Position numbers and translations under genes: made by a program
Notes under the pieces: model-generated
Database searches by the model: none
What the model saw: the letters and a program-made list of their open reading frames with translations, nothing else
Told to the model about the DNA's origin: nothing
Source: a bacterium UBP8_UBA6595
Lineage (GTDB): Bacteria; Margulisbacteria; Marinamargulisbacteria; UBA6595
Direction: 5' to 3'
Assembly: GCA_002433595.1 (NCBI GenBank)
Contig: DJIL01000027.1
Coordinates: 1-31,477 of the forward strand
Length of the DNA: 31,477 nucleotides
Part shown: positions 1 through 8,349 of the stretch, piece by piece
Numbering within the stretch: position 1 is the first letter of the stretch
How the letters are laid out: every line of letters starts with the position of its first letter

Positions 1-1827
1 CAGGCGAACCAAACGCAGGCAAGCCCAGCACCGGAGCCACCCCCGCCACCCACTCAAACTCAAAAACAAACGCCCCAGCCAACGCTAACTCAGAAAACCC
101 CACCAACCCCGCACCCTCAAGCCCAGGCACCCAAACTACCGGCCCCAAAAATACAGGCGAACCCAGCCCCGGAACCACCCCCGCCACCCACTCAAACTCA
201 AAAACAAACGCCCCAGCCAACGCTAACTCAGCCCACTAACTTACTCACGCAGGAATCAAACGACTCGTTTAAGCAACCCCAAACACAGGCCACTCGATTG
301 AGCGATTCCGCACTGATTCACGCCCAGAAAAAAATAAAAGCCCAAGCCAACCCGTCAACCCAAACATCCATCCAGAAACCCACCCAGAAACCCATGGCCA
401 AGCCATCCGCCACCCCCAAATCCGGTACGCCGTCTGCGATTGTGGAAACCAACAGCCTGGTTACCAGTCTGAATGACACACCCACCGTTAGTTTATCGAG
501 TGTGGAAACCGTACACACTCGCTCGGATTTAGTCGTTCAACAAACCGCCAAAGACATTCAACAAACCCACGGTCGATCGACCCCAATTGCTGATGCCCCC
601 ACAACTGTCGCTCAAAAAAAGCTACAGGCCTATGCAGCGGCCTACTTGGGGGTTAAAAAAGATGGAAAAGATGAAAAACCAACAGAAAAACTAATTGACC
701 AACGGACTAAATTATTGGCCGATGGGGTATCTGAATCCGATCTAAAATCGCTTGAAACACAGGTTGTCACACTGGCTAAAAACCAACTGAAACACCAAAT
801 GAAAGATATGGCACGAACCCAAATCTTAACCGAATTTGGCGCTGAGGGTGAACTGGACAAACAAAATGCGCATACGCTCGAACACAGCATTAAACAGCTA
901 CGCGATCAACTGAAAGCCAGTGGCAAAGTGGGAGATCCCGATCAGATTCATGCGTGGCATCATGAAGCCGTATACGAAGCCATGGATGAAGTTGCCGACG
1001 CCATTCGGGTTTATCGACTGGAAACATTTAAAGCGTTTAAAACCCAAGAATTGAATAACGACCCCGCGGCGGCGGCCACTGACGCTGAGTATCAGGATCT
1101 GTCCCGCTTGGGTTTCAAATTGGGGGCCTTTGAATACAAAGAGGCGTTTATGCTCACCGATCAATTTACCATTGATCTTTACGACCTAGGCACCCTGTTG
1201 TTTGACTCTGATATGGATAACAACCCCCAACCCCAAACCCCCGACGCTTATCACTATACTCAATCCGACGAACAGGACATTCTACTGGATCGACTGCGGG
1301 CGATCTTAATGACGGTGGCTTTAAACGGGGGCGTTTTGAATAAAATTAGCAGTCAATTTAAACTTCAAAAAATAAAAAATGGGCTCGTTAAATTGGGGGT
1401 GTACAATGACGACTTGGTTCAAACATTAACACAAGAAACCGAAACAAAAGCAATCCAAGTTTTGACACAAGTTTTACAGGAATGTTGCTTGGAGCACGCC
1501 TCGTTTTATCGACTCAGCGGCATAGACTATGATCAAAATAAACGTAAATTTAAAGCAACACTTCGCAATTTGAATCGATTGGGCGTCTCTATTTCAGACG
1601 ACGCACTCGCCCGCTACCAAGCCGACGCCAATCGAGCCATGTATCCCGCTATTATTAATGCTTACCGTCAAGCCGTTGTCATGGGCCATAGCACCCAACA
1701 CCATCAATTGCTCCAAACGGCCGCTCGCTTGCGTGACGAAACCACTGATCTTGGCGACTATACTAGCCCGGATTTAGAACTGCCGCTGGCCCACTTGCCT
1801 TACGATTCGTTTTCTGAATCAGCATGA
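1..1827 (+). CDS. Hypothetical Pro/Gln-rich protein with helical C-terminal region, 5'-partial
   Basis: The frame is open from base 1 to the TGA at 1825-1827, so the gene enters from the left edge and its start is not visible; the TTG at 298 is not a credible start because coding continues upstream. About 608 residues are seen. The first ~100 are low complexity, rich in Pro, Gln, Thr and Ala, with runs of five prolines and an internal 46-codon-spaced repeat. About 100 more Ser/Thr/Lys-rich residues follow, probably a disordered linker. The rest (roughly from base 600) is charged and looks mostly alpha-helical. I recognise no family, no signal peptide and no membrane segment in the visible part. 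Its last 28 bases overlap hisE on the opposite strand. It could be a surface or secreted protein or a scaffold; no function is assigned. Confidence 0.8.
   Translation, partial: QANQTQASPAPEPPPPPTQTQKQTPQPTLTQKTPPTPHPQAQAPKLPAPKIQANPAPEPPPPPTQTQKQTPQPTLTQPTNLLTQESNDSFKQPQTQATRLSDSALIHAQKKIKAQANPSTQTSIQKPTQKPMAKPSATPKSGTPSAIVETNSLVTSLNDTPTVSLSSVETVHTRSDLVVQQTAKDIQQTHGRSTPIADAPTTVAQKKLQAYAAAYLGVKKDGKDEKPTEKLIDQRTKLLADGVSESDLKSLETQVVTLAKNQLKHQMKDMARTQILTEFGAEGELDKQNAHTLEHSIKQLRDQLKASGKVGDPDQIHAWHHEAVYEAMDEVADAIRVYRLETFKAFKTQELNNDPAAAATDAEYQDLSRLGFKLGAFEYKEAFMLTDQFTIDLYDLGTLLFDSDMDNNPQPQTPDAYHYTQSDEQDILLDRLRAILMTVALNGGVLNKISSQFKLQKIKNGLVKLGVYNDDLVQTLTQETETKAIQVLTQVLQECCLEHASFYRLSGIDYDQNKRKFKATLRNLNRLGVSISDDALARYQADANRAMYPAIINAYRQAVVMGHSTQHHQLLQTAARLRDETTDLGDYTSPDLELPLAHLPYDSFSESA
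25..231 (+). repeat. Two 69-bp direct repeats in the Pro-rich coding region
   Basis: Copies at 25-93 and 163-231 differ at two positions that I can see (30/168 and 36/174) and are spaced 138 bp, exactly 46 codons. Each encodes a unit with five consecutive prolines followed by Thr/Gln-rich residues. Both mismatches fall in third codon positions and are silent (GCA/GCC Ala, GAG/GAA Glu). The intervening sequence is also Pro-rich but not a third copy. More copies may lie beyond the left edge. Confidence 0.85.
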
Positions 1828-2126
1828 GCGGCGCGCTGGGCTAAAACAGCCGTAATGTCGGATAATTGCATGCCTTTAGCATTCAAAAACACCAACAAAT
1901 GAAAGAGTAAGTCAGCCCCTTCCTCGCATACTTCAGCACGATCATTGTTTTTGCCGGCAATTACAAATTCCGTGGCTTCCTCACCAATTTTTTGCAACAC
2001 GCGATCCATACCCGATGCAACCAATCGGTGCACATATGAATCCGAGTTTTCTTGGGATAAACGGTCGTGTATAATATTTTCGAGCTGCTCAAGAATACTT
2101 TGGTCTTTGTTGTGATTTTGAGTCAT
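1800..2126 (-). CDS. hisE: Phosphoribosyl-ATP pyrophosphatase (HisE)
   Basis: HisE hydrolyses phosphoribosyl-ATP to phosphoribosyl-AMP and pyrophosphate, the second step of histidine biosynthesis, in the cytosol. At 108 residues it has the normal length of a stand-alone enzyme. The all-alpha MazG-like signature is clear: KIGEEATEF around residues 46-54 and an EGADLLFHLLV helix near 69-79, which carry the acidic metal-binding residues. HisI is not fused to it and no other his gene is in the window, so the pathway genes are dispersed. The ATG at 2124-2126 has no Shine-Dalgarno sequence and lies 7 bases after a perfect TATAAT. The 3' end overlaps the end of the convergent gene to its left by 28 bp. 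Confidence 0.95.
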   Translation of the reverse strand: MTQNHNKDQSILEQLENIIHDRLSQENSDSYVHRLVASGMDRVLQKIGEEATEFVIAGKNNDRAEVCEEGADLLFHLLVFLNAKGMQLSDITAVLAQRAAHADSENES

Positions 2127-2133
2127 ATTATCT

Positions 2134-2161
2134 ATTATACACCGTTCGCGCTGTGTTTCAA
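2134..2161 (-). promoter_or_regulatory. hisE promoter, probably leaderless
   Basis: On the minus strand a TATAAT (2139 to 2134) is preceded at 16 bp by TTGAAA (2161 to 2156). The hisE ATG begins 7 bases after the -10 box, so transcription would start at or next to the start codon. This is inferred from sequence only. Confidence 0.6.
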
Positions 2162-2179
2162 AAACTAGACGGAATGGTG

Positions 2180-2185
2180 TACAGT
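2180..2185 (+). promoter_or_regulatory. aroC -10 element
   Basis: TACAGT lies 9 bases upstream of the conserved aroC ATG at 2195, with no Shine-Dalgarno sequence between them. The -35 region is weak. It fits the leaderless arrangement repeated across the window, but the 68-bp hisE-aroC gap is A/T-rich and other -10-like hexamers exist (TATAAT at 2191-2196 overlaps the ATG). Confidence 0.45.
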
Positions 2186-2194
2186 AATACTATA

Positions 2195-3268
2195 ATGGCT
2201 GGCAATCAATTTGGATCTTTATTTTCAGTCACTACTTTTGGTGAAAGTCACGGCGAAGCCATTGGGGCTATTGTCGATGGGTGCCCCGCTGGTTTGCCGT
2301 TAACGGATGCGGACATTCAATATGATTTAGATCGTAGACGGCCCGGCCAAAGCCACGTCACAACCCCACGCAAAGAGTCCGATACTATTCACATTTTCTC
2401 TGGTGTATTTAACGGTAAAACAACCGGCGCACCCATTGGATTAACCATTTATAACGAAAATCAACAATCCAAAGACTACACTCACCTAGCGTCCGTCTTT
2501 CGGCCTGGGCATGCTGATTATACCTATACACAAAAATACAAACACCGTGACCATCGGGGTGGCGGCCGATCCAGTGGCCGAGAAACCGCTGCACGGGTCG
2601 CCGCCGGGGCTATTGCCAAACAATGGCTGCGGCATCACGGGATCCAGATTCAAGCCTACACACTCGCCGTTGGCCCATTTACAGTCACTGATATTGATCT
2701 ATCCGTTATTGAAACCAATCCCATTCGATGCCCCAATACTCAGCAAGCCATTGCCATTGAGGCCTATATTGAGCAGCTTAAACACGATGGGGATTCCGTT
2801 GGGGGAATTGTACAGCTGTGCATTACGGGTATGCCGGTGGGTATTGGCGAGCCGTGTTTTGACAAGTTGGATGCCGTATTGGGTCATGCCATTTTGTCCA
2901 TTGGAACCATTAAAGGGGTTGAGTTTGGCGCCGGCTTTAAAACCGCCGAATTATTGGGTAGCGAATCCAACGATACCCTGCAATCCAATGCCCATGGCAT
3001 TAGCACCACCACCAATCATGCCGGCGGCATTGTGGGCGGGTTATCCAATGGCGAACCCATTCTTGTAAATGCGGCTGTTAAAGCGCCCTCGTCTATCCGA
3101 AAAAACCAAGAAACCGTGACGCGCGATGGGGAAAACACAACGCTATCTGTAACGGGACGCCATGATCCCTGTATTTGCCCCCGTGTGGTGCCGGTTATTG
3201 AAGCCATGGCGGCACTCTCAATTATGGATTTAATGCTGATCAATCATGGGTATTCCCACGGTGAGTAA
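2195..3268 (+). CDS. aroC: Chorismate synthase
   Basis: It converts 5-enolpyruvylshikimate-3-phosphate to chorismate, the last step of the shikimate pathway, using reduced FMN. The protein of 357 residues begins MAGNQFGSLFSVTTFGESHG, the family N-terminus. The signatures RRRPGQS (near residue 45) and GRSSGRE (around 124-130) and the C-terminal RHDPC motif are present. I chose the ATG at 2195 over an upstream in-frame GTG at 2153 because the family starts here. The 3' end overlaps the start of dnaB by 23 bp, so the two are translationally linked, and aroC leads a four-gene run with dnaB, lptD and the amidase. Confidence 0.96.
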   Translation: MAGNQFGSLFSVTTFGESHGEAIGAIVDGCPAGLPLTDADIQYDLDRRRPGQSHVTTPRKESDTIHIFSGVFNGKTTGAPIGLTIYNENQQSKDYTHLASVFRPGHADYTYTQKYKHRDHRGGGRSSGRETAARVAAGAIAKQWLRHHGIQIQAYTLAVGPFTVTDIDLSVIETNPIRCPNTQQAIAIEAYIEQLKHDGDSVGGIVQLCITGMPVGIGEPCFDKLDAVLGHAILSIGTIKGVEFGAGFKTAELLGSESNDTLQSNAHGISTTTNHAGGIVGGLSNGEPILVNAAVKAPSSIRKNQETVTRDGENTTLSVTGRHDPCICPRVVPVIEAMAALSIMDLMLINHGYSHGE

Positions 3269-4604
3269 CGACCGCATTCCACCGCAAAATTTAGAAGCTG
3301 AGCAGTCCGTTCTTGGGGCTATGATGCTCTCAAAAGACACGATTGCAATTGTTGGCATGAAAGTGAAGCCCCATCATTTTTATAGCCATGCCCACGAAGC
3401 AATTTTCAAAGCTATTTTAGATTTGTATCAACACAATAGCCCCATTGATTTGATTACTGTATCTGAAGCCTTGAAAAAAAGCGATAGCCTCGATCAAGTG
3501 GGGGGGCGCGCCTACTTGGCTGAAATTATCGGCAGTGTTCCCACCACTAGCAATGCGCATCATTACGCTGAAATTGTCGTTGATCAAGCCATGTTGCGCC
3601 AAGTCATTGAAACCGGGTCTAATATTATTGCCGATGGGTTTGATAGAACTCAGCATGTTGATGATGTCTTGGAGCGTGCCCAGCAAAGCATCATGGACCT
3701 ATCCCGAGAGCGCGTGCATGATGACTTTGTTCCCATTAAAGATGTGCTAATGCCTTTAATGGACAGCATGCACGATGTGTACGGGGCGGATGGACAAATT
3801 GTAGGCATTACTACTGGATTTGAGGACTTGGATCAGATTACATCCGGCTTTCAAAAATCCGATCTAATTATTTTAGCGGCACGGCCCGGAATGGGAAAAA
3901 CAACTCTCGCTCTAAATATCGCCGTGAACGCCGCTATTCAAAAAAAGCATAGTGTTGCGGTTTTTAGCTTAGAAATGCCCAAAGAACAATTGGCCACACG
4001 GCTATTATGTGGCGAAGCTAAAATTGACTCCTCGCGTTTAAAAACAGCCAATCTGCAGCCCCGAGAATACGATCAGCTCACCCACGCGCTGGGCAAACTA
4101 TCTGAAGCTAATATTTATTTAGATGATTCGCCGAGCTTAACGCCCTTTGAGTTACGGGCTAAAACTCGCCGATTGCAAATGGAAGCCGATGTTGATCTAG
4201 TCATTATTGACTACTTGCAGCTTATGCGTGGGGGCCGAAAACGTCCCGAAAGCCGGTTTCAAGAAATGTCTGAAGTGATTCGCGAAGTGAAGGCCTTCGC
4301 GCGCGAACTCAACGTCCCGGTTATTGCATTGTCGCAATTGAGTCGAGACATTGAAAAACGACCCGATCAGTTGCCTAAACTTAGTGACTTGCGTGAAACC
4401 GGAGAAATTGAGCAAACCGCTGATCTTGTTTTATTTATTTACCATGATCAGCATTATGAATCCAATACCACCGCAAATAGCGTGCCGTCCAAACTAATTA
4501 TTGCCAAACACAGAAATGGGCCTGTTGGCTCCATTGATTTAGTATTTCGAAAGGATTATTCACGATTTTATGGAACAGAAACGAAGGCTGGCCTCCCCGT
4601 TTAA
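3246..4604 (+). CDS. dnaB: Replicative DNA helicase DnaB
   Basis: It is the hexameric 5'-3' helicase that unwinds DNA at the replication fork. The 452-residue protein has the N-terminal DnaB domain (PPQNLEAEQSVLGAM, early in the chain) and a RecA-like C-terminal domain. Walker A is RPGMGKT with Lys218, Walker B is the hydrophobic run ending in DYLQLM, and LSQLSRDIEKR and the DLRETGEIEQ helix follow. No intein is present. Two starts are possible: ATG at 3246 (23-bp overlap with aroC) or GTG at 3261 (8-bp overlap), which would give MSNDRIPPQN. Neither has a clear Shine-Dalgarno sequence. Its end overlaps the lptD-like gene by 35 bp. Confidence 0.97.
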   Translation: MGIPTVSNDRIPPQNLEAEQSVLGAMMLSKDTIAIVGMKVKPHHFYSHAHEAIFKAILDLYQHNSPIDLITVSEALKKSDSLDQVGGRAYLAEIIGSVPTTSNAHHYAEIVVDQAMLRQVIETGSNIIADGFDRTQHVDDVLERAQQSIMDLSRERVHDDFVPIKDVLMPLMDSMHDVYGADGQIVGITTGFEDLDQITSGFQKSDLIILAARPGMGKTTLALNIAVNAAIQKKHSVAVFSLEMPKEQLATRLLCGEAKIDSSRLKTANLQPREYDQLTHALGKLSEANIYLDDSPSLTPFELRAKTRRLQMEADVDLVIIDYLQLMRGGRKRPESRFQEMSEVIREVKAFARELNVPVIALSQLSRDIEKRPDQLPKLSDLRETGEIEQTADLVLFIYHDQHYESNTTANSVPSKLIIAKHRNGPVGSIDLVFRKDYSRFYGTETKAGLPV

Positions 4605-6216
4605 ATTATTTTGTATAGCGACACTCGCTATCGGGGTGCCTAGTTGGGGATCCGCGCTGCACCTACTTCCCAACCAACTGAATAACTTTGTGCTAAACGC
4701 CGACACCATTTCATATTTAAATGACGGCAAGCTCATTCGCGCCTCTGAAAATATTCAATTGGAGTACCGTGGCTATACAATTTATACCGATCAATTCACC
4801 TATTATGAGCCCAATAAATTATTTCAATTTCGGGGTAAAACAGTCATTAATAAAGACTCCAGTCGATTTACTACCCAAGCCTTAGATTTAAATGCAACCC
4901 TGTTCACCGGATCCACACCGGCTTTTTTATTTCAAAGTGATCGTCTGTATTTACGTGGTCAATCGATTGACCTGGGCCTTGACACTATTACTGCTAAATC
5001 CGTGTGGTACTCCACGTGTCCCTTTGATCAACACTCAACCCCGATTTACCATGTCCGGAGCAGTGAGTTGATTATTCACCCCCAACGGGGGGCCTTTGTT
5101 GCCAATCACACCGTATTGTATTTATGGAAAATTCCAATCTTTTATTTTCCACGGGTGCTCTATCAGCATCAGCCCTATATTATTTTAGACGGCGAAGAAG
5201 GCGTGCCGGACACCCCCGTCTCGGGGCAATTGGGTAAAGCGCAAGCGGAAATACCCGCCCCTGAATTGGGGCAAAACAGCTTGGAAGGGTACTTTATTCG
5301 CACCGAGTTTGGTTATTTAGGACAAGGGTTACAATCGGGCGCTATTCGTGCTGGATTTAGTGAAAAGCTAGGCTTTATGACGGGACTCGAGCACCGTATT
5401 TTAAACTCGGTTGCCGACCAAGTGAAATTCCAGGCCAATTGGTATAGCTCGCTCGGTATTCAAGGGTATCTTGTCTACTCTCATGACACGGAACGTGTCG
5501 CAACTACGGAAACAAACACCTTGGGTAGTGGGTTTAATGACTTATTTGAGCAAATTATTTCGACACCGATTATTCCAGTGAGTCAATTTAATATTCGCTA
5601 CAGTTATCGCGAATTATTTTATAATTCTTTTGTCACGTTTCGTCCCAAAGCTCAGTGGATTTTAAAGCAGCAAACGTTACCCTATGGGGCCTTATTTAAT
5701 GGAACAACCAGCTTGTCGGCCATTGAGGAAACATTTGACTACACTGATGACGAATCCCGCAAGCCCATTCAATCCTCTCGATGGATGAATGCCCTGCGCA
5801 TCGCTCGGCCATACCCCATCAGTGAGCAAGTAAGCGTAGACCCTTCCCTTAGTTACTACTTGTCTGTATACGATTATAAAAAAACGTGGAAACGGGCGTT
5901 TTCTGGTCTTCGCTTAACCCGTCGCGCACCCCTGTATACAACCTATATTGAATACCAAGAAAAGCTCCTAAATAATGGAAATAGTGTCTTTGACTTTGAT
6001 TCAAGCAATCAAATTGAAACCGATGAAGTCGGGCTTGGCTTTAATACAAGTTTTAATCAAAAGCTGGTCTATAAATCCACTGTGAATATTAATTTGGAAT
6101 CGGGAGAAATGCGACGTTTTAATCACGACATAACCTATTTCATGGACTGCATTAGCCTATCCGTTGGCCTTGACTCTGTTCAACAGTCGTATCGGTTTAA
6201 TGTGGGTATTTTTTAA
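4570..6216 (+). CDS. lptD: LptD/OstA-family outer-membrane LPS assembly protein
   Basis: LptD is the beta-barrel that inserts lipopolysaccharide into the outer leaflet. This 548-residue protein has a signal peptide (basic residues, then hydrophobic residues ~12-29) and an OstA-like beta-jellyroll at about 40-200 (NADTISYLNDGKLIRASE, then YRGYTIYTDQFTYYEP). The family's central signature with a Cys (C150), then HTVLYLWKIPIFYFP around 180-194, is also present. The remainder looks like alternating beta strands and ends in a C-terminal Phe, typical of barrel proteins. It is clearly shorter than the ~780-residue enterobacterial protein. The ATG at 4570 overlaps dnaB by 35 bp, which suggests coupled expression. 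It could be a divergent LptD relative serving another lipid; the family call is firm, the substrate is inferred. Confidence 0.85.
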   Translation: MEQKRRLASPFKLFCIATLAIGVPSWGSALHLLPNQLNNFVLNADTISYLNDGKLIRASENIQLEYRGYTIYTDQFTYYEPNKLFQFRGKTVINKDSSRFTTQALDLNATLFTGSTPAFLFQSDRLYLRGQSIDLGLDTITAKSVWYSTCPFDQHSTPIYHVRSSELIIHPQRGAFVANHTVLYLWKIPIFYFPRVLYQHQPYIILDGEEGVPDTPVSGQLGKAQAEIPAPELGQNSLEGYFIRTEFGYLGQGLQSGAIRAGFSEKLGFMTGLEHRILNSVADQVKFQANWYSSLGIQGYLVYSHDTERVATTETNTLGSGFNDLFEQIISTPIIPVSQFNIRYSYRELFYNSFVTFRPKAQWILKQQTLPYGALFNGTTSLSAIEETFDYTDDESRKPIQSSRWMNALRIARPYPISEQVSVDPSLSYYLSVYDYKKTWKRAFSGLRLTRRAPLYTTYIEYQEKLLNNGNSVFDFDSSNQIETDEVGLGFNTSFNQKLVYKSTVNINLESGEMRRFNHDITYFMDCISLSVGLDSVQQSYRFNVGIF

Positions 6217-6230
6217 GGACGTGTGATTGT

Positions 6231-8324
6231 ATGTTAAACTTGTGTGTCATGACACGTAAACAACCATTAATCATGCGGCTAATCGCCATTCTTATTTTTA
6301 GTAGTTGGGTCTTTAGTAGTTGGGTCTATGCCTCGCCCACTATTGTCACACAGTCTATTACCCTTGATGGTCAACGACTCCCATTATCGGACCCCATCAT
6401 TCAAACTGATGATGGTATTTACGGCCCCCTGCGCGCGTTAGCCGATACCCTTGGCGCCCAACTAACGTATACACGAAAAACACGCCTGCATACCCTTCAA
6501 ACAGCCACCAATATTCCGTTGACATTAAAAGCCTACAGCCGAGCATTTTGGGTCAATCACCGACTGCAATACACTCCGGTGGTCCCTATACGCTATCAAA
6601 ATCAAGTATACATCCCGTTATCTCAATTTTTACCGCCCCTTGGCTATACGGTTAGCCACACCGAAACCGGCACTGTGGCTATCGCAACCCAACCAGATTT
6701 TCGGACCCATTCAGCCGCTCACCGGGTTACCCAACCGTTTGATTTTAACCGCTTGGCCAATACCCCCATTCATACCCTATATTTGAACGAAACTCCCACT
6801 AAAAAGCCACTCACCCACACACAGAACTCGATTGCGTTTATTGCTATTAATTCCATTTTAGCCAATCATGGCTACCAAGTCTCTCGCACAGACTCCCACG
6901 TGCAATATAGCCAAAATAATCAGACTATTACGCTAAGCACTCAGACCCCCACTGCACGCGTATCCAATTCCCTTCACGCGACCCCCTACCAAACAGAAGC
7001 CCCCGCCTTGGTCAGTAAAAACACGGTATACATTCCCCTATCAACCCTGCATAGTGTATTTGATTATTCCTTAGTCTGGGAACAAAAATCCCATGTATTG
7101 CACCTGCTAAACCCCATACAGCCCCCGGCCATTATGCCCTTATCAGTCCCAATTCAACTCACCATCGACCACACCCATGCCCCCACTAAACAACCCCTCG
7201 TCCAGTACTCGAAAAATTCAGTGACTATAACCCTCGCCACTAGTGTTTTCAATGAAGCCGGTGACGAACGCTACCCCAGCGACTACGCCCTCACCCAGGT
7301 GCGTTGGAAATCATACCCTCGATCGGATAGCCCTCACAGTACAATCCGGCTAGATTTCAGCGCCCCCCATCATGTTGAAGCTCAAACCATTGGGCACCAG
7401 ACCCGCATTATTGCTAAGCCAATTGTATCGGCTATTCACCAACGTATCTTGTATAATGATGGGGCTGAAATCCAAATTGCAACCACCGGACCTATCCACC
7501 AAAACTACCGCATCAGCTCGAGCAACTCCGTTATTCGCGTTCATTTGCCCAGCACCCACTTAGCCCCTCAAATCGTTGAATCAGAATCCCATTACTACGA
7601 CACAATTGTCGTATCCGGAAACCAAATCAAAATACCCATTCGGTCTAAAATCCCCCAAATATTTCCTGAGTTTGGGAACCAATTAACCATTCGATTTCAA
7701 CCCAATCCAGACCAAGAACTAAACAAAAAAATTGTACTTTCTAGTCCGCCATTGGCTAACCGAAGCATCCAAAAAGAACCCCTTAATCGTCGCATTATTG
7801 CCATTGACCCCGGTCACGGCGGCAGTGATCCTGGAGCCATTGGGCTGTACGGCATCCATGAAAAAGACTATAACCGAGACATCTCTGATCACTTGATGCG
7901 CTTGCTGCGTCAGTCGGGCGCACGCGTCGTAAACTTGCGATTATCGGATCGAAATCCATCGTTGGCCAGTCGGTCCTCAGAGGCCAATGCCAGCAATGCC
8001 GATATTACCGTTAGCGTTCATGTCAATTCATTTTACAAAGAGTACGCAAATGGCACTGAATCGTACTTCTACAAATGGAAGGATCGACGATTGGCCACCG
8101 CCTTACAATCGGCCATGACCCGTGAGCTAAAACTAAAAGATAATGGCGTTAAGCGCGCCAAAATGTATATCTTAAATCATACCCGCATGCCGGCTGCTTT
8201 AGTCGAGCCGGCCTTCATGACCAATCGAAATAACGCAAAAAAACTAAAAAACCCAGAGTTTCGGGCACGTATCGCCCAATCGATTCATGACGGCATTGTG
8301 GACTACTTTAAATCCGAAAACTAA
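6231..8324 (+). CDS. N-acetylmuramoyl-L-alanine amidase (AmiC-like) with N-terminal beta domains
   Basis: A periplasmic zinc amidase that removes stem peptides from peptidoglycan, usually for daughter-cell separation. The 697 residues comprise a signal peptide (hydrophobic ~15-33, cleavage near YASP), two copper-amine-oxidase-N-like beta domains (~40-140 and ~190-295), an AMIN-like region (~310-500) and an Amidase_3 catalytic domain (~518-695). Zinc ligands and catalytic residues fit the family: H529 in DPGHGG, E544, H597 in SVHVNS and E659 in VEPAF. The ATG at 6231 is 14 bp after lptD with an AAGGA at about 6215; an internal ATG at 6249 is an alternative start. The signal peptide contains a perfect 15-bp tandem duplication. 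It closes the aroC-dnaB-lptD run. Confidence 0.93.
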   Translation: MLNLCVMTRKQPLIMRLIAILIFSSWVFSSWVYASPTIVTQSITLDGQRLPLSDPIIQTDDGIYGPLRALADTLGAQLTYTRKTRLHTLQTATNIPLTLKAYSRAFWVNHRLQYTPVVPIRYQNQVYIPLSQFLPPLGYTVSHTETGTVAIATQPDFRTHSAAHRVTQPFDFNRLANTPIHTLYLNETPTKKPLTHTQNSIAFIAINSILANHGYQVSRTDSHVQYSQNNQTITLSTQTPTARVSNSLHATPYQTEAPALVSKNTVYIPLSTLHSVFDYSLVWEQKSHVLHLLNPIQPPAIMPLSVPIQLTIDHTHAPTKQPLVQYSKNSVTITLATSVFNEAGDERYPSDYALTQVRWKSYPRSDSPHSTIRLDFSAPHHVEAQTIGHQTRIIAKPIVSAIHQRILYNDGAEIQIATTGPIHQNYRISSSNSVIRVHLPSTHLAPQIVESESHYYDTIVVSGNQIKIPIRSKIPQIFPEFGNQLTIRFQPNPDQELNKKIVLSSPPLANRSIQKEPLNRRIIAIDPGHGGSDPGAIGLYGIHEKDYNRDISDHLMRLLRQSGARVVNLRLSDRNPSLASRSSEANASNADITVSVHVNSFYKEYANGTESYFYKWKDRRLATALQSAMTRELKLKDNGVKRAKMYILNHTRMPAALVEPAFMTNRNNAKKLKNPEFRARIAQSIHDGIVDYFKSEN
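6297..6326 (+). repeat. 15-bp perfect tandem duplication in a signal peptide
   Basis: TTTAGTAGTTGGGTC occurs twice in a row (6297-6311 and 6312-6326), in frame, giving FSSWV-FSSWV at residues 23-32 of the amidase signal peptide. The duplication lengthens the hydrophobic core by five residues without breaking the frame. The identity of the two copies suggests a recent event. Confidence 0.95.
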
Positions 8325-8349
8325 CCCCGAAACTTACGGGCCCGTGTCC

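Noticed and set aside
25..231. Left-edge repeats as part of a CRISPR array
   Set aside because: Only two copies, 69 bp long, in frame within a coding sequence and encoding Pro-rich protein; there are no cas genes.
298..300. TTG at 298 as the start of the left-edge gene
   Set aside because: The frame is open and of the same Pro/Gln-rich composition back to base 1, so the gene clearly begins outside the window.
2511..3068. 185-residue open frame inside aroC
   Set aside because: It lies wholly within the strongly conserved chorismate synthase gene in another frame, and its product has no recognisable motif.
8325..8349. Terminator between amidase and the Gfo gene (palindrome ACGGGCCCGT at 8336-8345)
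   Set aside because: The palindrome leaves no loop for a good hairpin and no T-tract follows on either strand; an alternative CCCG/CGGG stem is only four base pairs.
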